A program made the position numbers and the translations under genes. 64,000 bases of DNA from Desulfatiglans anilini DSM 4660 (lineage in GTDB: Bacteria; Desulfobacterota; DSM-4660; Desulfatiglandales; Desulfatiglandaceae), in assembly GCF_000422285.1 (NCBI RefSeq), contig NZ_AULM01000002.1, positions 1 to 64,000 on the forward strand. Reading direction: 5' to 3'. The notes under the pieces are model-generated. The model worked only from the letters and a program-made list of their open reading frames with translations, was not told where the DNA came from and did not search any database. Below, one piece after another: positions 1-9,469 of this stretch (its first letter is position 1; each line of letters begins with the position of its first letter).

Positions 1-110
1 CAGCGCGCGCCGAATGGAAACTAAGCGTTGATCGGGCGGCTGGGTGTGGTTAAAATAGCTTCATACGGGAGTGGAGAAAAGGCTGTTCCCGGCTGGGAGC
101 ATAATAAGAT

Positions 111-336
111 CCATCCGGGAATGATTTCCCGGAAAAACCCGGTTTCCAACCCGGAAATGAGGATTTTCTCGCCACACCCTTCAGGTGCTCAGTCCCAACG
201 CTTTGGCGTGAGGCTGGTCCCGGTTTTTTTCAATATCAAGGAAATCAAGCGTTTGCGCGGAGGCGACCTGCAGGTCGCCGCACAAGCAAACGTGCAGATT
301 GACGCCGAGATTGGCCAAAAAGACCATTTCCGGATG
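111..336 (+). repeat. Dispersed palindromic repeat, copy 1 (with nested cassette)
   Basis: This copy starts with CCATCCGGGAATGATTTCCC and ends with CCATTTCCGGATG, so the outer ends are inverted repeats. The perfect 18-bp palindrome GGCGACCTGCAGGTCGCC lies at 262-279, flanked by GTTTGCG and GCAAACG arms. A nested cassette of about 50 bp (around 170-225, with CACCCTTCAGGTGCTCAGTC) interrupts the left half. It sits upstream of hdrA. Reading frames through it are not genes, because they cross the repeat and have no plausible ribosome binding site. Confidence 0.85.
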
Positions 337-457
337 AAAACAAAATAGCATCGGGGTAAGGTTGATTCAAGCCGTTTTTGGAAGAGGAATGGGGATCAAA
401 GCGGCGTTTTTGCGTGTAAAGACGAGCGGTTCAGCCCGTAGCCGAACCATATTTTGG

Positions 458-487
458 TTGACAATTTTCGGCGCTCCGGAGTAAGGT
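458..487 (+). promoter_or_regulatory. Possible sigma-70 promoter for the hdrA-flx genes
   Basis: A perfect TTGACA -35 box lies at 458-463. The best -10 candidate, TAAGGT at 482-487, is weak (18-bp spacing). The site is about 70 bases upstream of the hdrA start. The -35 box is convincing but the -10 is not, so this is tentative. Confidence 0.4.
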
Positions 488-553
488 GCGCTGTGGCAAC
501 TGGGGAGACCTGAGAAGGTCGCTTTTCTGACAGATTGCTTTGAGGAGAATGAG

Positions 554-3500
554 ATGCCCGAGAACGTGGTAGGTTCCGTCATGGTAGTAGGCGGTGGGAT
601 CGCGGGGATGCAGGCGGCGCTGGATCTCGCGGATTCCGGATATTTTGTTCATCTGGTCGAGAAGTCCTCCGCCATCGGCGGTGTGATGAGTGAACTCGAC
701 AAGACATTTCCCACCAATGACTGCGCCATGTGAATTATCTCTCCTAAACTGGTCGAGGTCGGCCGGCACCTGAATATCAATTTAATCACCTGCGCTGAAA
801 TCGTGGACGTCGCAGGAGAGCAAGGTTCCTTCACCATTACCCTGAACAAGACCCCTCGATATATCGATCCTTTGAAATGTACGGCCTGCGGAGATTGCGC
901 CACAGTCTGTCCCGTCAACCTGCCGAGCGAGTATGACCAGGGCCTTGCCGAGAGAAAGGCGACCTTCAAGAAATATGCCCAGGCGATTCCCGGCGCATTC
1001 TCCATTCAGAAGGCCGACAAGGCGCCCTGCCGGTTGGCCTGCCCTGCCGGCCTGAATGTTCAGGGCTACGTGCAGATGGTCAAGCAGGGGAAGTACCAAG
1101 AGGCCTTGCGAATCATCATGGAGGATCTGCCGCTTCCCGGCGTCTTGGGGCGTATTTGCCCCCATGGATGCGAGGATGCCTGCCGCCGCTGCGAGGTGGA
1201 CGATCCGGTGGCCATCCGGGACCTCAAACGATTGGCGGCGGACCGGTTCGACCCGAGGGAGATCACGGTTTCCTGTCTTCCGAAGCGGGGAGAAAAGGTG
1301 GCGATCATCGGCTCGGGCCCGGCAGGCCTGAGTGCGGCTTACCACCTCGCCAGGAAGGGCATCCAATCGACGATTTTCGAGGCGCTTCCCGCTGTGGGCG
1401 GAATGCTCCGCGTGGGGATTCCCGGTCACAGGCTGCCCCGCGAAGTTCTCGATCGGGAAATAGAGGTTGTTACGCGCCTGGGGGTCGAGATCAGGACCGG
1501 TACGGCGCTTGGCCGGGATATCACGTTCGAAGGCCTTTTTGAGGAAGGCTACGGCGCAGTCTTCCTGGCGATGGGGGCTCACAAGGGCATCCAGCTGGGG
1601 ATACCGGGGGAGAAGGCCCAGGGTGTTCGCCAGGGCGTCGACTTCCTGCGGGAAGTCAACCTGAAGGGAACTGCGCCCGTCGGTCGAAAGGTCGCTATCA
1701 TCGGCGGCGGAAATGTTGCGATCGACGTGGCCCGTTCGGCGGTTCGGCTGGGGGCCGAGGAGGTCCACATCATCTACCGGCGTACGCGGGCGGAGATGCC
1801 TGCCTGGGAAGAGGAAATCCGGGCGGCCGAAGATGAAGGGGCCAAGATCACCTATCTTGCCGCTCCGCAGGAGGCCCTGGTGGAGGATGGCCGTGTGGTG
1901 GCGTTGCGCTGCATCCGAATGGAACTCGGCGAGCCGGATTCCTCGGGCCGTCGCCGTCCTGTTCCCCTGCCGGGCAGCGAGTTCGAGATCGAGATCGATC
2001 AGCTGGTACCCGCGATCGGGCAGCGTCCGGATCTGTCACCGGTGGAGGACACGGAAGACCTGGTGCTGACGCGCTGGGGGACCGTCGAGGCCGATCCGGT
2101 CACCTTCGCAACAGGGAAAAAAGGGGTCTTTGCGGGCGGGGACGTTCAGACCGGTCCCTGGGTGGCCATTGGTGCCATCGCTGCCGGAAGGGAGGCCGCC
2201 GAGTCCATTGTACGGTACCTGGATGGTGTCGATATGGCAGCGGGCAGGGAATTCGCTGCCAATCCCGAGCCGGTCTATCGACCGATTCCTCCGGATGCGG
2301 CGGTGCGCCGTCGCGCCCGGATGCCCGAGCTCGATCTCGAGGCCAGGAAAGGCAGTTTCAAGGAGGTCGAACTTGGCTACGACGAAGAGGCGGGCCTCGA
2401 AGAGGCCGCGAGGTGCCTGAACTGCGGGTATTGCTGTGAATGCTACCAGTGCGTGGAGGCGTGCGGCGCCGGGGCAGTCACCCTCGAAACGCACCAGCAG
2501 AAGCCCGAGGCCGCTCAGCTGAATGTGGGCTCCATCATTCTCGCCCCCGGATTCCGCCCCTTTGACCCCAGCCGGTACGATACCTACAGTTACAGCAAAT
2601 TCCGCAATGTGCTCACTTCGATGGAATTCGAGCGCATCCTCTCGGCGTCCGGTCCGACGATGGGTCACCTGGTGAGATTGTCCGACCACAAGGAGCCCCG
2701 GAAGATCGCCTGGCTGCAGTGCGTCGGATCACGCGACATCAACCGGTGCGATCATGGATACTGCTCCTCGGTCTGCTGCATGTACGCCATCAAAGAGGCC
2801 GTCATCGCCAAGGAACATGCTGGGAACGCTTTGGAGTGCGCCGTCTTTTTCATGGATATGCGCACGCACGGCAAGGATTTCGAGCGTTATTACGATGATG
2901 CGCGGGGCAAGCACGGCATCCGCTTCATCCGTTCCCGGGTCCACACGATCGATGAGTTGGAGGAAAGCGGGGATCTGATTCTCAAGTATGCGAACGAACA
3001 GGGGGAATTTATCGAGGAGCCCTTCGACATGGTCGTCTTGTCCATCGGGCTCGAGACGGATCCCGCGGCTGTGCGGCTGGCCGGAGAATTGGGCGTTGAG
3101 CTGACAGAGGGTTCGTTCTGCAGGACGACCTCTTTCGATCCTGTCGCTACGTCGAGGAAGGGCGTCTATGTCTGCGGCGCCTTCCAGGGGCCGAAGGACA
3201 TTCCACAGTCCGTGATCGAGGCCAGTTCTGCTGCCGCGGACGCCGGTGCCCTGTTGAGGGAGGGGCGCAATACCCTCACGAGGGAAAAGGAGACACCCAC
3301 CGAACGGAACGTCCTCGGCGAGCGGCCGCGGATCGGCGTGTTCGTCTGCCAGTGCGGGATCAACATCGGAAGTGTGGTGGACGTCCCGGCTGTCCGGGCC
3401 TACGCGGAAGGGTTGCCCTACGTCGAATATGTGGCGGACAACCTTTACACCTGCTCTCAGGATACGCAGGACATCATGAGCCAGGTCATCAAGGAGAAGA

Positions 3501-4990
3501 ACCTGAACCGGATCGTGGTGGCCGCCTGTACACCGAAGACCCACGAGCCGCTGTTCCAGGAAACCTTGATCAGCGCCGGTCTGAACAAGTACCTCTTCGA
3601 GATGACCAATATCCGCAACCAGGACTCCTGGGTGCACAAGGAAAACCCCCAGGCTGCAACGGAAAAGGCGAAAGACCTGGTCCGGATGGCTGTGTCCAAA
3701 GTGGCTCTGATGGAGCCGCTTGCAGAAACCAGCCTGGAAGTCAATCAGAAGGCGCTGGTGATCGGAGGCGGCATCTCTGGCATGGTTGCGGCCAGGACCC
3801 TGTCGGAGCAGGGCTATCAGGTTTGCCTGGTGGAGCGGGCCGGCGCCCTGGGAGGGCAGGCGAGAAACCTTTTCCGCACCTGGAAGGGGGAGGATGTCCA
3901 GTCCCATCTCGGGAACCTGGTCCGGTCGCTCGAAACGGATTCCAACGTCGATGTCCGCCTCAATACCACGCTCGAAAATGTCGAGGGGTTTGTCGGAAAT
4001 TTCAAGACCACCCTGAGTTGCGGGGATTCGCGGGAAGAGGTGCTGCACGGGGTAGCGATTGTCGCCACGGGTGCCCATGAGTGGCGGCCCGATGTTTATG
4101 AATACGGCAAGGATCCCAGGGTTTTGACACACCTCGAACTGGACCGCCGGTTCATCGAAAACGACGGGGAACTCAAAAAGCTGGAAAGCGCCGTTTTCAT
4201 CCAGTGTGTGGGCAGCCGAGAACCGGAGCGGCCCTACTGCTCCCGGGTGTGTTGCACCCATTCGATGGAAAGCGCCCTGCACTTGAAGGAACTCAATCCC
4301 GACATGGAAGTGTACATTCTGTACCGGGACATGCGAACCTACGGGGAGCGAGAGTATCTCTATCGGAAGGCGCGGCAGGCCGGCGTCATCTTCGTCCGGT
4401 ATTCCCATGAGAAGAAGCCTGCAGTACGGGTTGGAGCGGATGCCCTCGAGATTGTGGTGGATGACCACATCCTGGGACGACCGGTCCTGATCCGCTCGGA
4501 TTTGTTAGTGCTGGCGTCCGCCATTATCCCTGAGAAGGATGAGGCATTCGCGCAGCTGTTCAAGATCCCGATGAACGCCGATGGGTTTTTCGTGGAGGCC
4601 CATGCCAAACTGGGTCCTTCGGAGTTTGCGACCGACGGGGTGTTCCTGTGCGGCACTGCGCATTATCCGAAGCCGATCGACGAAACGGTGGCCCAGGCTA
4701 AGGCTGCCTGCTCGCGGGCTGTGACCCTGCTGGCCAGGAAAACCGTGCAGGTCAGCGGCACGGTGGCCCAGGTCATCCCGGCATACTGCAGCAGTTGTGG
4801 TGTATGCGTGAGCGTCTGTCCTTATTCGGCTCCGTCGTTCATAGAAAAGGGGCCTTTTGCGGGGAGGGCGGAAATCAATCCGGTGCTTTGTAAAGGGTGC
4901 GGGTTGTGCGTTGCTTCCTGCCGTTCGGGAGCGATCAACCTGAAAGGCTTCGGGACGGATCAGATCATGGCGATGATCGATGAGATCTGA
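554..4990 (+). CDS. hdrA: Selenoprotein HdrA with inserted GltD/NfnB-like module and second HdrA unit
   Basis: Predicted FAD iron-sulfur subunit of a heterodisulfide-reductase-type complex that splits or relays electrons in the cytoplasm. The ATG at 554 follows AGGAG at 543-547. A TGA at 731 (residue 60) lies in frame in the motif NDCAM[13 protein letters not shown], where HdrA proteins carry Cys or selenocysteine, so I read it as Sec and the protein as 1478 residues. Domain order: FAD fold (residues 9-60), a ferredoxin-type cluster (Cys109/112/115/119), then an inserted GltD/NfnB-like module with a cysteine-rich domain (159-213), FAD motif GSGPAG (253) and nucleotide motif GGGNVA (384). A Cys-rich segment (621-637) leads back into HdrA sequence. 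A second HdrA-like unit has CQCG near 931 and GGGISG near 1071, and two 4Fe-4S clusters lie near 1417 and 1447. The start at 803 that an ordinary gene finder would pick removes the FAD-binding N-terminus. Family and architecture are clear; Sec insertion is inferred. Confidence 0.9.
731..766 (+). promoter_or_regulatory. In-frame UGA (Sec60) and candidate bacterial SECIS hairpin of hdrA
   Basis: TGA at 731-733 is in frame. Fifteen bases further on, CTGGTC (749-754) can pair with GGCCGG (761-766), with two wobbles, around the loop GAGGTC. That loop contains GGUC, the apical motif known from the fdhF SECIS. Position and loop suit a bacterial SECIS element. The pairing was worked out by eye. Confidence 0.65.
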
Positions 4991-5115
4991 TTCGTGCTCA
5001 TCGCGATGATTGTCCGGTACGAGCGAGCCTTCCATCCGGAAATGCCATCTCCGGCCTTCCGGTGGTCTGAGATGGGGGCAGCGGCAAAGGGCTGCAAAGA
5101 CGCCGGCTATTTGGC

Positions 5116-5220
5116 GTAACCCAGTTTCCAATCTTGAGACAGGGGCTTTTTGCTCCTATCCAGGAAATCAGGTGTTTGCGCTGAGGCGGCTTCAGGTTGC
5201 CGCACAAACAACCGCGTAGA
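5116..5220 (+). repeat. Dispersed palindromic repeat, degenerate copy 2a
   Basis: This partial copy has recognisable CCAGTTTCCAAT, TCCAGGAAATCAGGTGTTTGCG and GGCGGCTTCAGGTTGCCGC (central stem kept through wobble pairs). It lies directly in front of copy 2b, and the two together separate hdrA from the flxD gene. The left end is unclear; an isolated end motif TCCATCCGGAAATG occurs at 5031-5044. Confidence 0.6.
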
Positions 5221-5228
5221 TGGGTGCA

Positions 5229-5394
5229 CATCCGGAAAGATTTCCCGGGACAACCCGGTTTCCAATCCGGAAATGAGGGGTTTTTGTCAATATCTAAGGA
5301 AATCAGCCACCTGCTTCGAGGCGGCCTTTAGGTCTCCTCACAAGCAGACGTGCAGATTGACGCCGAGATTGGCAAGAAAGACCATTTCCGGATG
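5229..5394 (+). repeat. Dispersed palindromic repeat, copy 2b
   Basis: A nearly complete copy running from CATCCGGAAAGATTTCCCGG to CCATTTCCGGATG, in the same orientation as copy 1. The central stem is partly decayed (GGCGGCC-TTTA-GGTCTCC). Nothing else is visible in the 582-base gap between hdrA and flxD. Confidence 0.8.
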
Positions 5395-5572
5395 AAAAAA
5401 GGATTGACGCCGAGACCGGAAAAGGCCTTTAACGGGAGGGATGGAACCATTGGGTGGGTGCCCGGCTCCCGGTTTCGGCGGGAACGGGGTGCCTTGCCTG
5501 CCATACCAGATCCGATGTTCGCATGGAATATCGTCAACGTATTTACGAATACAGGACCAGGAGAATGCAACA

Positions 5573-6004
5573 ATGAGCGAATGGGAACCCAAGATCACGA
5601 CATTTCTTTGTCATTGGTGCAGCTATGGCGCAGCCGATCTGGCGGGCGTCAGCCGGCTCCAATATCCGCCCAACTTCAGGGTCATCCGTGTTCCCTGTTC
5701 AGGACGGGTGAGCCCCAAGTTCATCTTGGCTGCCTTCCGGCACGGTGCCGACGGCGTCTGGGTCTCCGGGTGACACCCGGGAGACTGCCATTACCTGGAA
5801 GGTAATTACTACGCGCGGAGAAAGTTCGCCCTTCTGAAAGGGCTGCTGGAACACATCGGTATCGAACCGGGGAGGCTCAATTTTTCCTGGATCTCATCCG
5901 CTGAGGCCACCAAATTCGTTGAAGTGGCCAACAAAGTGGCGGACGAAGTGCGGGCCTTGGGGCCTGCAAAGTACTTGATCAAACAAAGAGCCGAGGTGGC
6001 ATGA
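5573..6004 (+). CDS. flxD: Selenoprotein FlxD/MvhD-type electron transfer subunit
   Basis: Small 2Fe-2S/thiol electron carrier that in MvhD-, FlxD- and BamF-type complexes docks on HdrA. The ATG at 5573 has AGGAG at 5560-5564 in front of it. The frame contains a TGA at 5771 (residue 67), exactly where MvhD has the first Cys of G-C-HPGDCHY, and it continues with a good MvhD C-terminus to a TGA at 6002. Read through, the protein has 143 residues, normal for the family. N-terminal motif: [15 protein letters not shown]; mid motif: VPCSGRV. The stop overlaps the flxC start (ATGA), which indicates translational coupling. MvhD-like subunits with Sec are known from methanogens and from benzoyl-CoA reductase clusters (BamF). 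Without readthrough the gene would look like a 66-residue fragment. Confidence 0.9.
5771..5806 (+). promoter_or_regulatory. In-frame UGA (Sec67) and candidate SECIS hairpin of flxD
   Basis: The TGA at 5771-5773 is followed 16 bases later by a perfect 7-bp hairpin: ATTACCT (5790-5796), loop GGA, AGGTAAT (5800-5806). Distance and size fit a bacterial SECIS element. The loop lacks an obvious GGUC, so the assignment rests mostly on position and the protein motif. Confidence 0.65.
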
Positions 6005-6954
6005 TGTTGGAATATGCTGGCAAGATCAGAGAAGCAGCCAAGAAGCTGCTTGCCGATGGAAAGGTGGACGTATTCATCGGTTACCAAAAGGGGTCGGTCC
6101 CGATGATGAACGAGCCTGTCCTGGTGAAGGATCCGGAGCAGACGGAGATTCTGCACTGGGACAGTCACTGCGGTCTGAACCTCTGCAATTACCTGACCAA
6201 ACGCACGGACAAGATCGGCATCGTCGCAAACGGATGCAATTCCCGGAATATTGTGACGCACATCATCGAAAACCAGATCGCACGGGATCAACTCTATATC
6301 GTCGGCATTCCGTGCGAGGGCATGATCGATCACCGCGCCGTGGTGAGGGCCGTCAAGTATCGTGAGATTACTTCCGTCGAGGAAGAAGGCGACCGGTTCA
6401 CCGTGAAAGGCCCGGGATTCGAGGAGACATTTGCCAAGAAGGATTTCCTCCGCAGCAACTGTGTCATCTGCCGCCATCGCAATCCCGTTATTTATGACGA
6501 AATGCTGGGGGATCCCGTTCCGGAACAGACAGATGTCGATGCCTATGAGGATGTGAAAAAGATCGAGGGGATGTCCTCGGAGCAGAAATGGGAGTTCTTC
6601 AATCGGATGATCTCAAGATGCATCCGGTGTTATGCTTGCCGCAACGCCTGCCCTCTGTGCTACTGTCCGACATGCTTCGTCGACGAAAGCCGGCCGCAGT
6701 GGGTGGGAAAGAGCATCGATCCCACCGATACCATGACGTTTCACTTCCTGCGGGCCTATCACTGTGCCGGACGCTGCACCGATTGCGGTGCCTGTGAGCG
6801 GGTTTGCCCGGTCGGTATCCCTGTCAGGCAGTTCACCAAGAAACTCAACAAAGACGCTGAGGAACTTTTTTCCTGGGAAGCTGGTCTGACGCTGGATCAA
6901 AGGCCGCCCTTGGATGTCTATAAACCGGATGACTACAATGCGTTTATCCGGTAG
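6001..6954 (+). CDS. flxC: FlxC-like iron-sulfur subunit (F420-hydrogenase beta-like)
   Basis: Predicted cytoplasmic iron-sulfur protein of the Hdr-Flx complex, 317 residues. The N-terminal two thirds resemble the FrhB/FdhB-type hydrogenase/dehydrogenase beta family (IGYQKGSVPMMNEPVLV, GIPCEGMID). The C-terminus has two ferredoxin-like Cys groups: CIRCYACRNACPLCYCPTC from residue 207 and CTDCGACERVCPVG from residue 259. The gene overlaps flxD by ATGA and is followed 74 bases later by flxB, so the genes almost certainly form one operon. The family assignment is by motif and context; the exact letter in the Flx naming is inferred. Confidence 0.8.
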   Translation: MMLEYAGKIREAAKKLLADGKVDVFIGYQKGSVPMMNEPVLVKDPEQTEILHWDSHCGLNLCNYLTKRTDKIGIVANGCNSRNIVTHIIENQIARDQLYIVGIPCEGMIDHRAVVRAVKYREITSVEEEGDRFTVKGPGFEETFAKKDFLRSNCVICRHRNPVIYDEMLGDPVPEQTDVDAYEDVKKIEGMSSEQKWEFFNRMISRCIRCYACRNACPLCYCPTCFVDESRPQWVGKSIDPTDTMTFHFLRAYHCAGRCTDCGACERVCPVGIPVRQFTKKLNKDAEELFSWEAGLTLDQRPPLDVYKPDDYNAFIR

Positions 6955-7028
6955 ACGGCGTTATCCACTGTCCGGATTCCGCCTGAGGGGTCATAAACCG
7001 CACAGCGAATAGACAAAAGGTAAATTCC

Positions 7029-8072
7029 ATGACAGACAAGATATTCACTAAAGATGAGTGGTTGGAACGTCTTGGGGGCGTTAAAGGAGATTACAAGGTA
7101 TTCGTACCGGTCAAGGATGGTGATTTTCACATGTTCGCCCCGATCGACAGCGGGAAAAAACCGGATTTCAGCTATCAGAATACGCGGCTTTCCCCCAAAG
7201 GCCTGGTCTATCCTCAGTCCGAGCGCATATTCGAATATTCCCTGGACAAGCAGGATGAGGATGCCTTTATCGTCAAAGAAGCCCCGAAAGACTACGCCCC
7301 TCAGGCCGTCGTCGGCATCCGGCCGTGCGATGCCCAGGCGTTTCAAATCGTGAAGATCAATTTCGACAATAAGGAATTCCGGGATCCCTGGTGGGTGCAA
7401 CGTTTCGAGTCTTCGGTCCTGATCGGGCTTGGCTGCAACGAGCCCTGCGATACCTGTTTCTGCAACTCGGTCGGAGGTGGCCCTTTCTCCGAAAAAGGCC
7501 TCGATGCGTTGCTCTTCGATCTGGGCGATGCTTTCCTGGTCCGGGTCATCACAGAAAAAGGACAGGCATTTGTGGATAAAGTGGGTGGTGGGGCCGAAGC
7601 CGCCCAGGACGCAGTCGACAAGGCCAAGCGGCTTGCATTGGAGGCCGAAGGCCGGATGACGTCGAAAGTCCCTACCGACAAACTGAAGGACAAGGTGGTT
7701 CTGGATCTGTTCAATGCTCCGTTCTGGGATGAGGTGGCGTTTGCCTGCATCAACTGCGGAACCTGCACCTATCTGTGCCCCACCTGCTGGTGCTTCGACA
7801 TCCAGGACGAGGCATACGGCAAACAGGGTGACCGCCTCCGAAACTGGGATTCCTGCATGTATCCGCTTTTCACCTTGCACGGGTCGGGCCACAATCCGAG
7901 AGACAAGAAATTTCAGCGTGTCCGGCAGCGTTTCATGCACAAGCTGAAATACTATGTCGATAAATACGGTGACGGCGTGCAGTGCTCCGGGTGTGGCCGT
8001 TGTGTACGCTATTGTCCGGTCAATATCGACATCAGAAAAGTTTGCGCCCGGATGAATGCATACGAAGGATAG
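7029..8072 (+). CDS. flxB: FlxB-like dicluster ferredoxin subunit
   Basis: A 347-residue protein of the sulfhydrogenase-beta/AsrA family with two 4Fe-4S motifs: CINCGTCTYLCPTC from residue 240 and CSGCGRCVRYCPV from residue 319. The middle contains GIRPCDAQ and GCNEPCDTCFC, typical for this family. It should pass electrons between the flavin subunit FlxA and the FlxC/FlxD/HdrA part. The ATG at 7029 is preceded by AAAAGGTAAATTCC. It lies between flxC and flxA in the same direction. Confidence 0.85.
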   Translation: MTDKIFTKDEWLERLGGVKGDYKVFVPVKDGDFHMFAPIDSGKKPDFSYQNTRLSPKGLVYPQSERIFEYSLDKQDEDAFIVKEAPKDYAPQAVVGIRPCDAQAFQIVKINFDNKEFRDPWWVQRFESSVLIGLGCNEPCDTCFCNSVGGGPFSEKGLDALLFDLGDAFLVRVITEKGQAFVDKVGGGAEAAQDAVDKAKRLALEAEGRMTSKVPTDKLKDKVVLDLFNAPFWDEVAFACINCGTCTYLCPTCWCFDIQDEAYGKQGDRLRNWDSCMYPLFTLHGSGHNPRDKKFQRVRQRFMHKLKYYVDKYGDGVQCSGCGRCVRYCPVNIDIRKVCARMNAYEG

Positions 8073-8186
8073 CCTTTTTTACGTTCAGACGGCTGTAAGG
8101 TTTTATGCGCCGATGCTTCTGTGAGGTCTTTTCCTGGCCGTCTTCGATGAACGGGTGGGTCAGAGAGGTCAAAAGGCGTTGGAAGG

Positions 8187-9062
8187 ATGTCAAGAACGCT
8201 TGAGACAGGGGGTGTTTCATTGAGAAATCCATATTTACCCTATCCGGTTCGGATTGATAAAATAACGACAGAGACCGTTGATCGGAACCTCAAGACCTTC
8301 AGATTTGTTTTTTTGAATCCGGAAGATGAGGAAAAATTCGCTTATACACCCGGTCAATTTGCCGAATTGTCGATTCCGGGCAAAGGGGAGATCCCCATCG
8401 GGATCGCATCTTCTCCTACGGAAAAAGGCTTTGTAGCCTTTACCGTCAACAAGGTCGGACTCGTTTCCTCTTATCTGCACAATATGCAGGAAGGGGAGGT
8501 CATGGGTATTCGAGGGCCGCTCGGCAACTGGTACCCATGGGACGAGATGGAAGGGCAGAACGTCATCATCGTGGGCGGCGGCTTTGCGTTTACGACCCTG
8601 CGGTCGAGCATCATTTATATGCTGGACCCCCAGAACAGGCCGAAGTTCAAGGATATCATCGTTGTCTATGGGGCCCGTAATCCCGGCATGCTTCTGTATC
8701 GGGATGAGCTGGCCGCCTGGGAGCAGAGGGACGACATCCACATGCACATCACCGTAGATGGAACGGATGACCCCGACTGGAAATACAATGTGGGGTTCGT
8801 GCCGGCCATCACGGAGAAGAAGATCACCAGTGCCGAGGATGCGATCGCCATCGTTTGCGGCCCTCCCATTATGATTAAATTTACCCAGCCGGTGCTGGAA
8901 AAACTTGGATTCCCGCCGGAGAAGATCATCCTTTCCCTCGAGATGAGGATGAAATGCGGCATCGGCATCTGTGGACGCTGCAATATAGGTGACCAGTACG
9001 TGTGCAAAGACGGTCCGGTGTTTTCTCTGGCGAAACTCAAGAAGATGCCGCCGGAATACTGA
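8187..9062 (+). CDS. flxA: FlxA-like FAD/NAD(P)-binding subunit
   Basis: A ferredoxin-reductase-fold protein (up to 291 residues) similar to sulfhydrogenase gamma, AsrB and dihydroorotate dehydrogenase electron-transfer subunits. It is expected to oxidise or reduce NAD(P)H through FAD. Motifs: YTPGQFAELSIPG and IGIASSP (flavin site), VGGGFAFTTLRS (nucleotide site) and a C-terminal 2Fe-2S Cys set, CGIGICGRCNIGDQYVCKDG. The ATG at 8187 has a short AAGG upstream. A TTG at 8220 with GGGGG in front would give the more usual start near RNPYLPYPVRI, so the first 11 residues are uncertain. Last gene of the hdrA-flx series; no hdrB or hdrC is present. Confidence 0.87.
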   Translation: MSRTLETGGVSLRNPYLPYPVRIDKITTETVDRNLKTFRFVFLNPEDEEKFAYTPGQFAELSIPGKGEIPIGIASSPTEKGFVAFTVNKVGLVSSYLHNMQEGEVMGIRGPLGNWYPWDEMEGQNVIIVGGGFAFTTLRSSIIYMLDPQNRPKFKDIIVVYGARNPGMLLYRDELAAWEQRDDIHMHITVDGTDDPDWKYNVGFVPAITEKKITSAEDAIAIVCGPPIMIKFTQPVLEKLGFPPEKIILSLEMRMKCGIGICGRCNIGDQYVCKDGPVFSLAKLKKMPPEY

Positions 9063-9315
9063 TCCGTTTCTATGTGCAGGTGCGCGCAGGGCGCTTTCCA
9101 GGGAAGCGTCCGGAAGGGCCTTTGAGGCGGGGTCTGAATCCGGGTGGTTGAAGGCATGGTGACCAATGGTTTAGGCCGTGCCGAATCATCGAGGGGTCTC
9201 ATCCGGCGCCGCGGATCGGTGGCGCTGCAGTGGCCTCAGTGAAAGGTGCTTCTTTGTTCTTCTGGCCCGTTGCAGAAACGTTCTTGAGAAGGGCCCTGGG
9301 GACCGCGAAAGGATG
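9063..9315. other. Gene-free stretch after flxA
   Basis: Together with the terminator at 9316-9350 this fills the 407-base gap before the next gene. I see no coding signal, repeat element or RNA gene here. Confidence 0.5.
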
Positions 9316-9350
9316 AAAGTGGGGTGGGTAGCAATCCTATCCCACTTTTT
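9316..9350 (+). terminator. Rho-independent terminator after the hdrA-flx operon
   Basis: AAAGTGGG (9316-9323) pairs with CCCACTTT (9341-9348), and the stem extends partly inward. The descending arm runs into a short T tract. It lies downstream of flxA and before the next gene in the same direction. Confidence 0.75.
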
Positions 9351-9469
9351 GTTGCGCCCTCGAAAAGAAGGTGTTTTCAGACCGTGCGTCGATCCCCGTG
9401 CCCTGCTCCACGAAAAGACCCTTCCCCTTTATTCCTGAAGCGATATCCAACGAGGAGCGAGTACAAGAA

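Noticed and set aside
28-348. Open frame of 106 codons at the left end
   Set aside because: It runs through repeat copy 1. Similar frames appear in other copies only because the repeat sequence is shared (GDLQVAAQANVQIDAEIGQK). There is no ribosome binding site.
782-1768. Long antisense frames inside hdrA (also 2729-4468 on the minus strand, 579 codons)
   Set aside because: Shadows of GC-rich coding sequence; the plus-strand HdrA motifs are unambiguous. The same holds for the long frames opposite dsrA, dsrB, ilvB, cimA, leuA, leuB, ilvC and rny.
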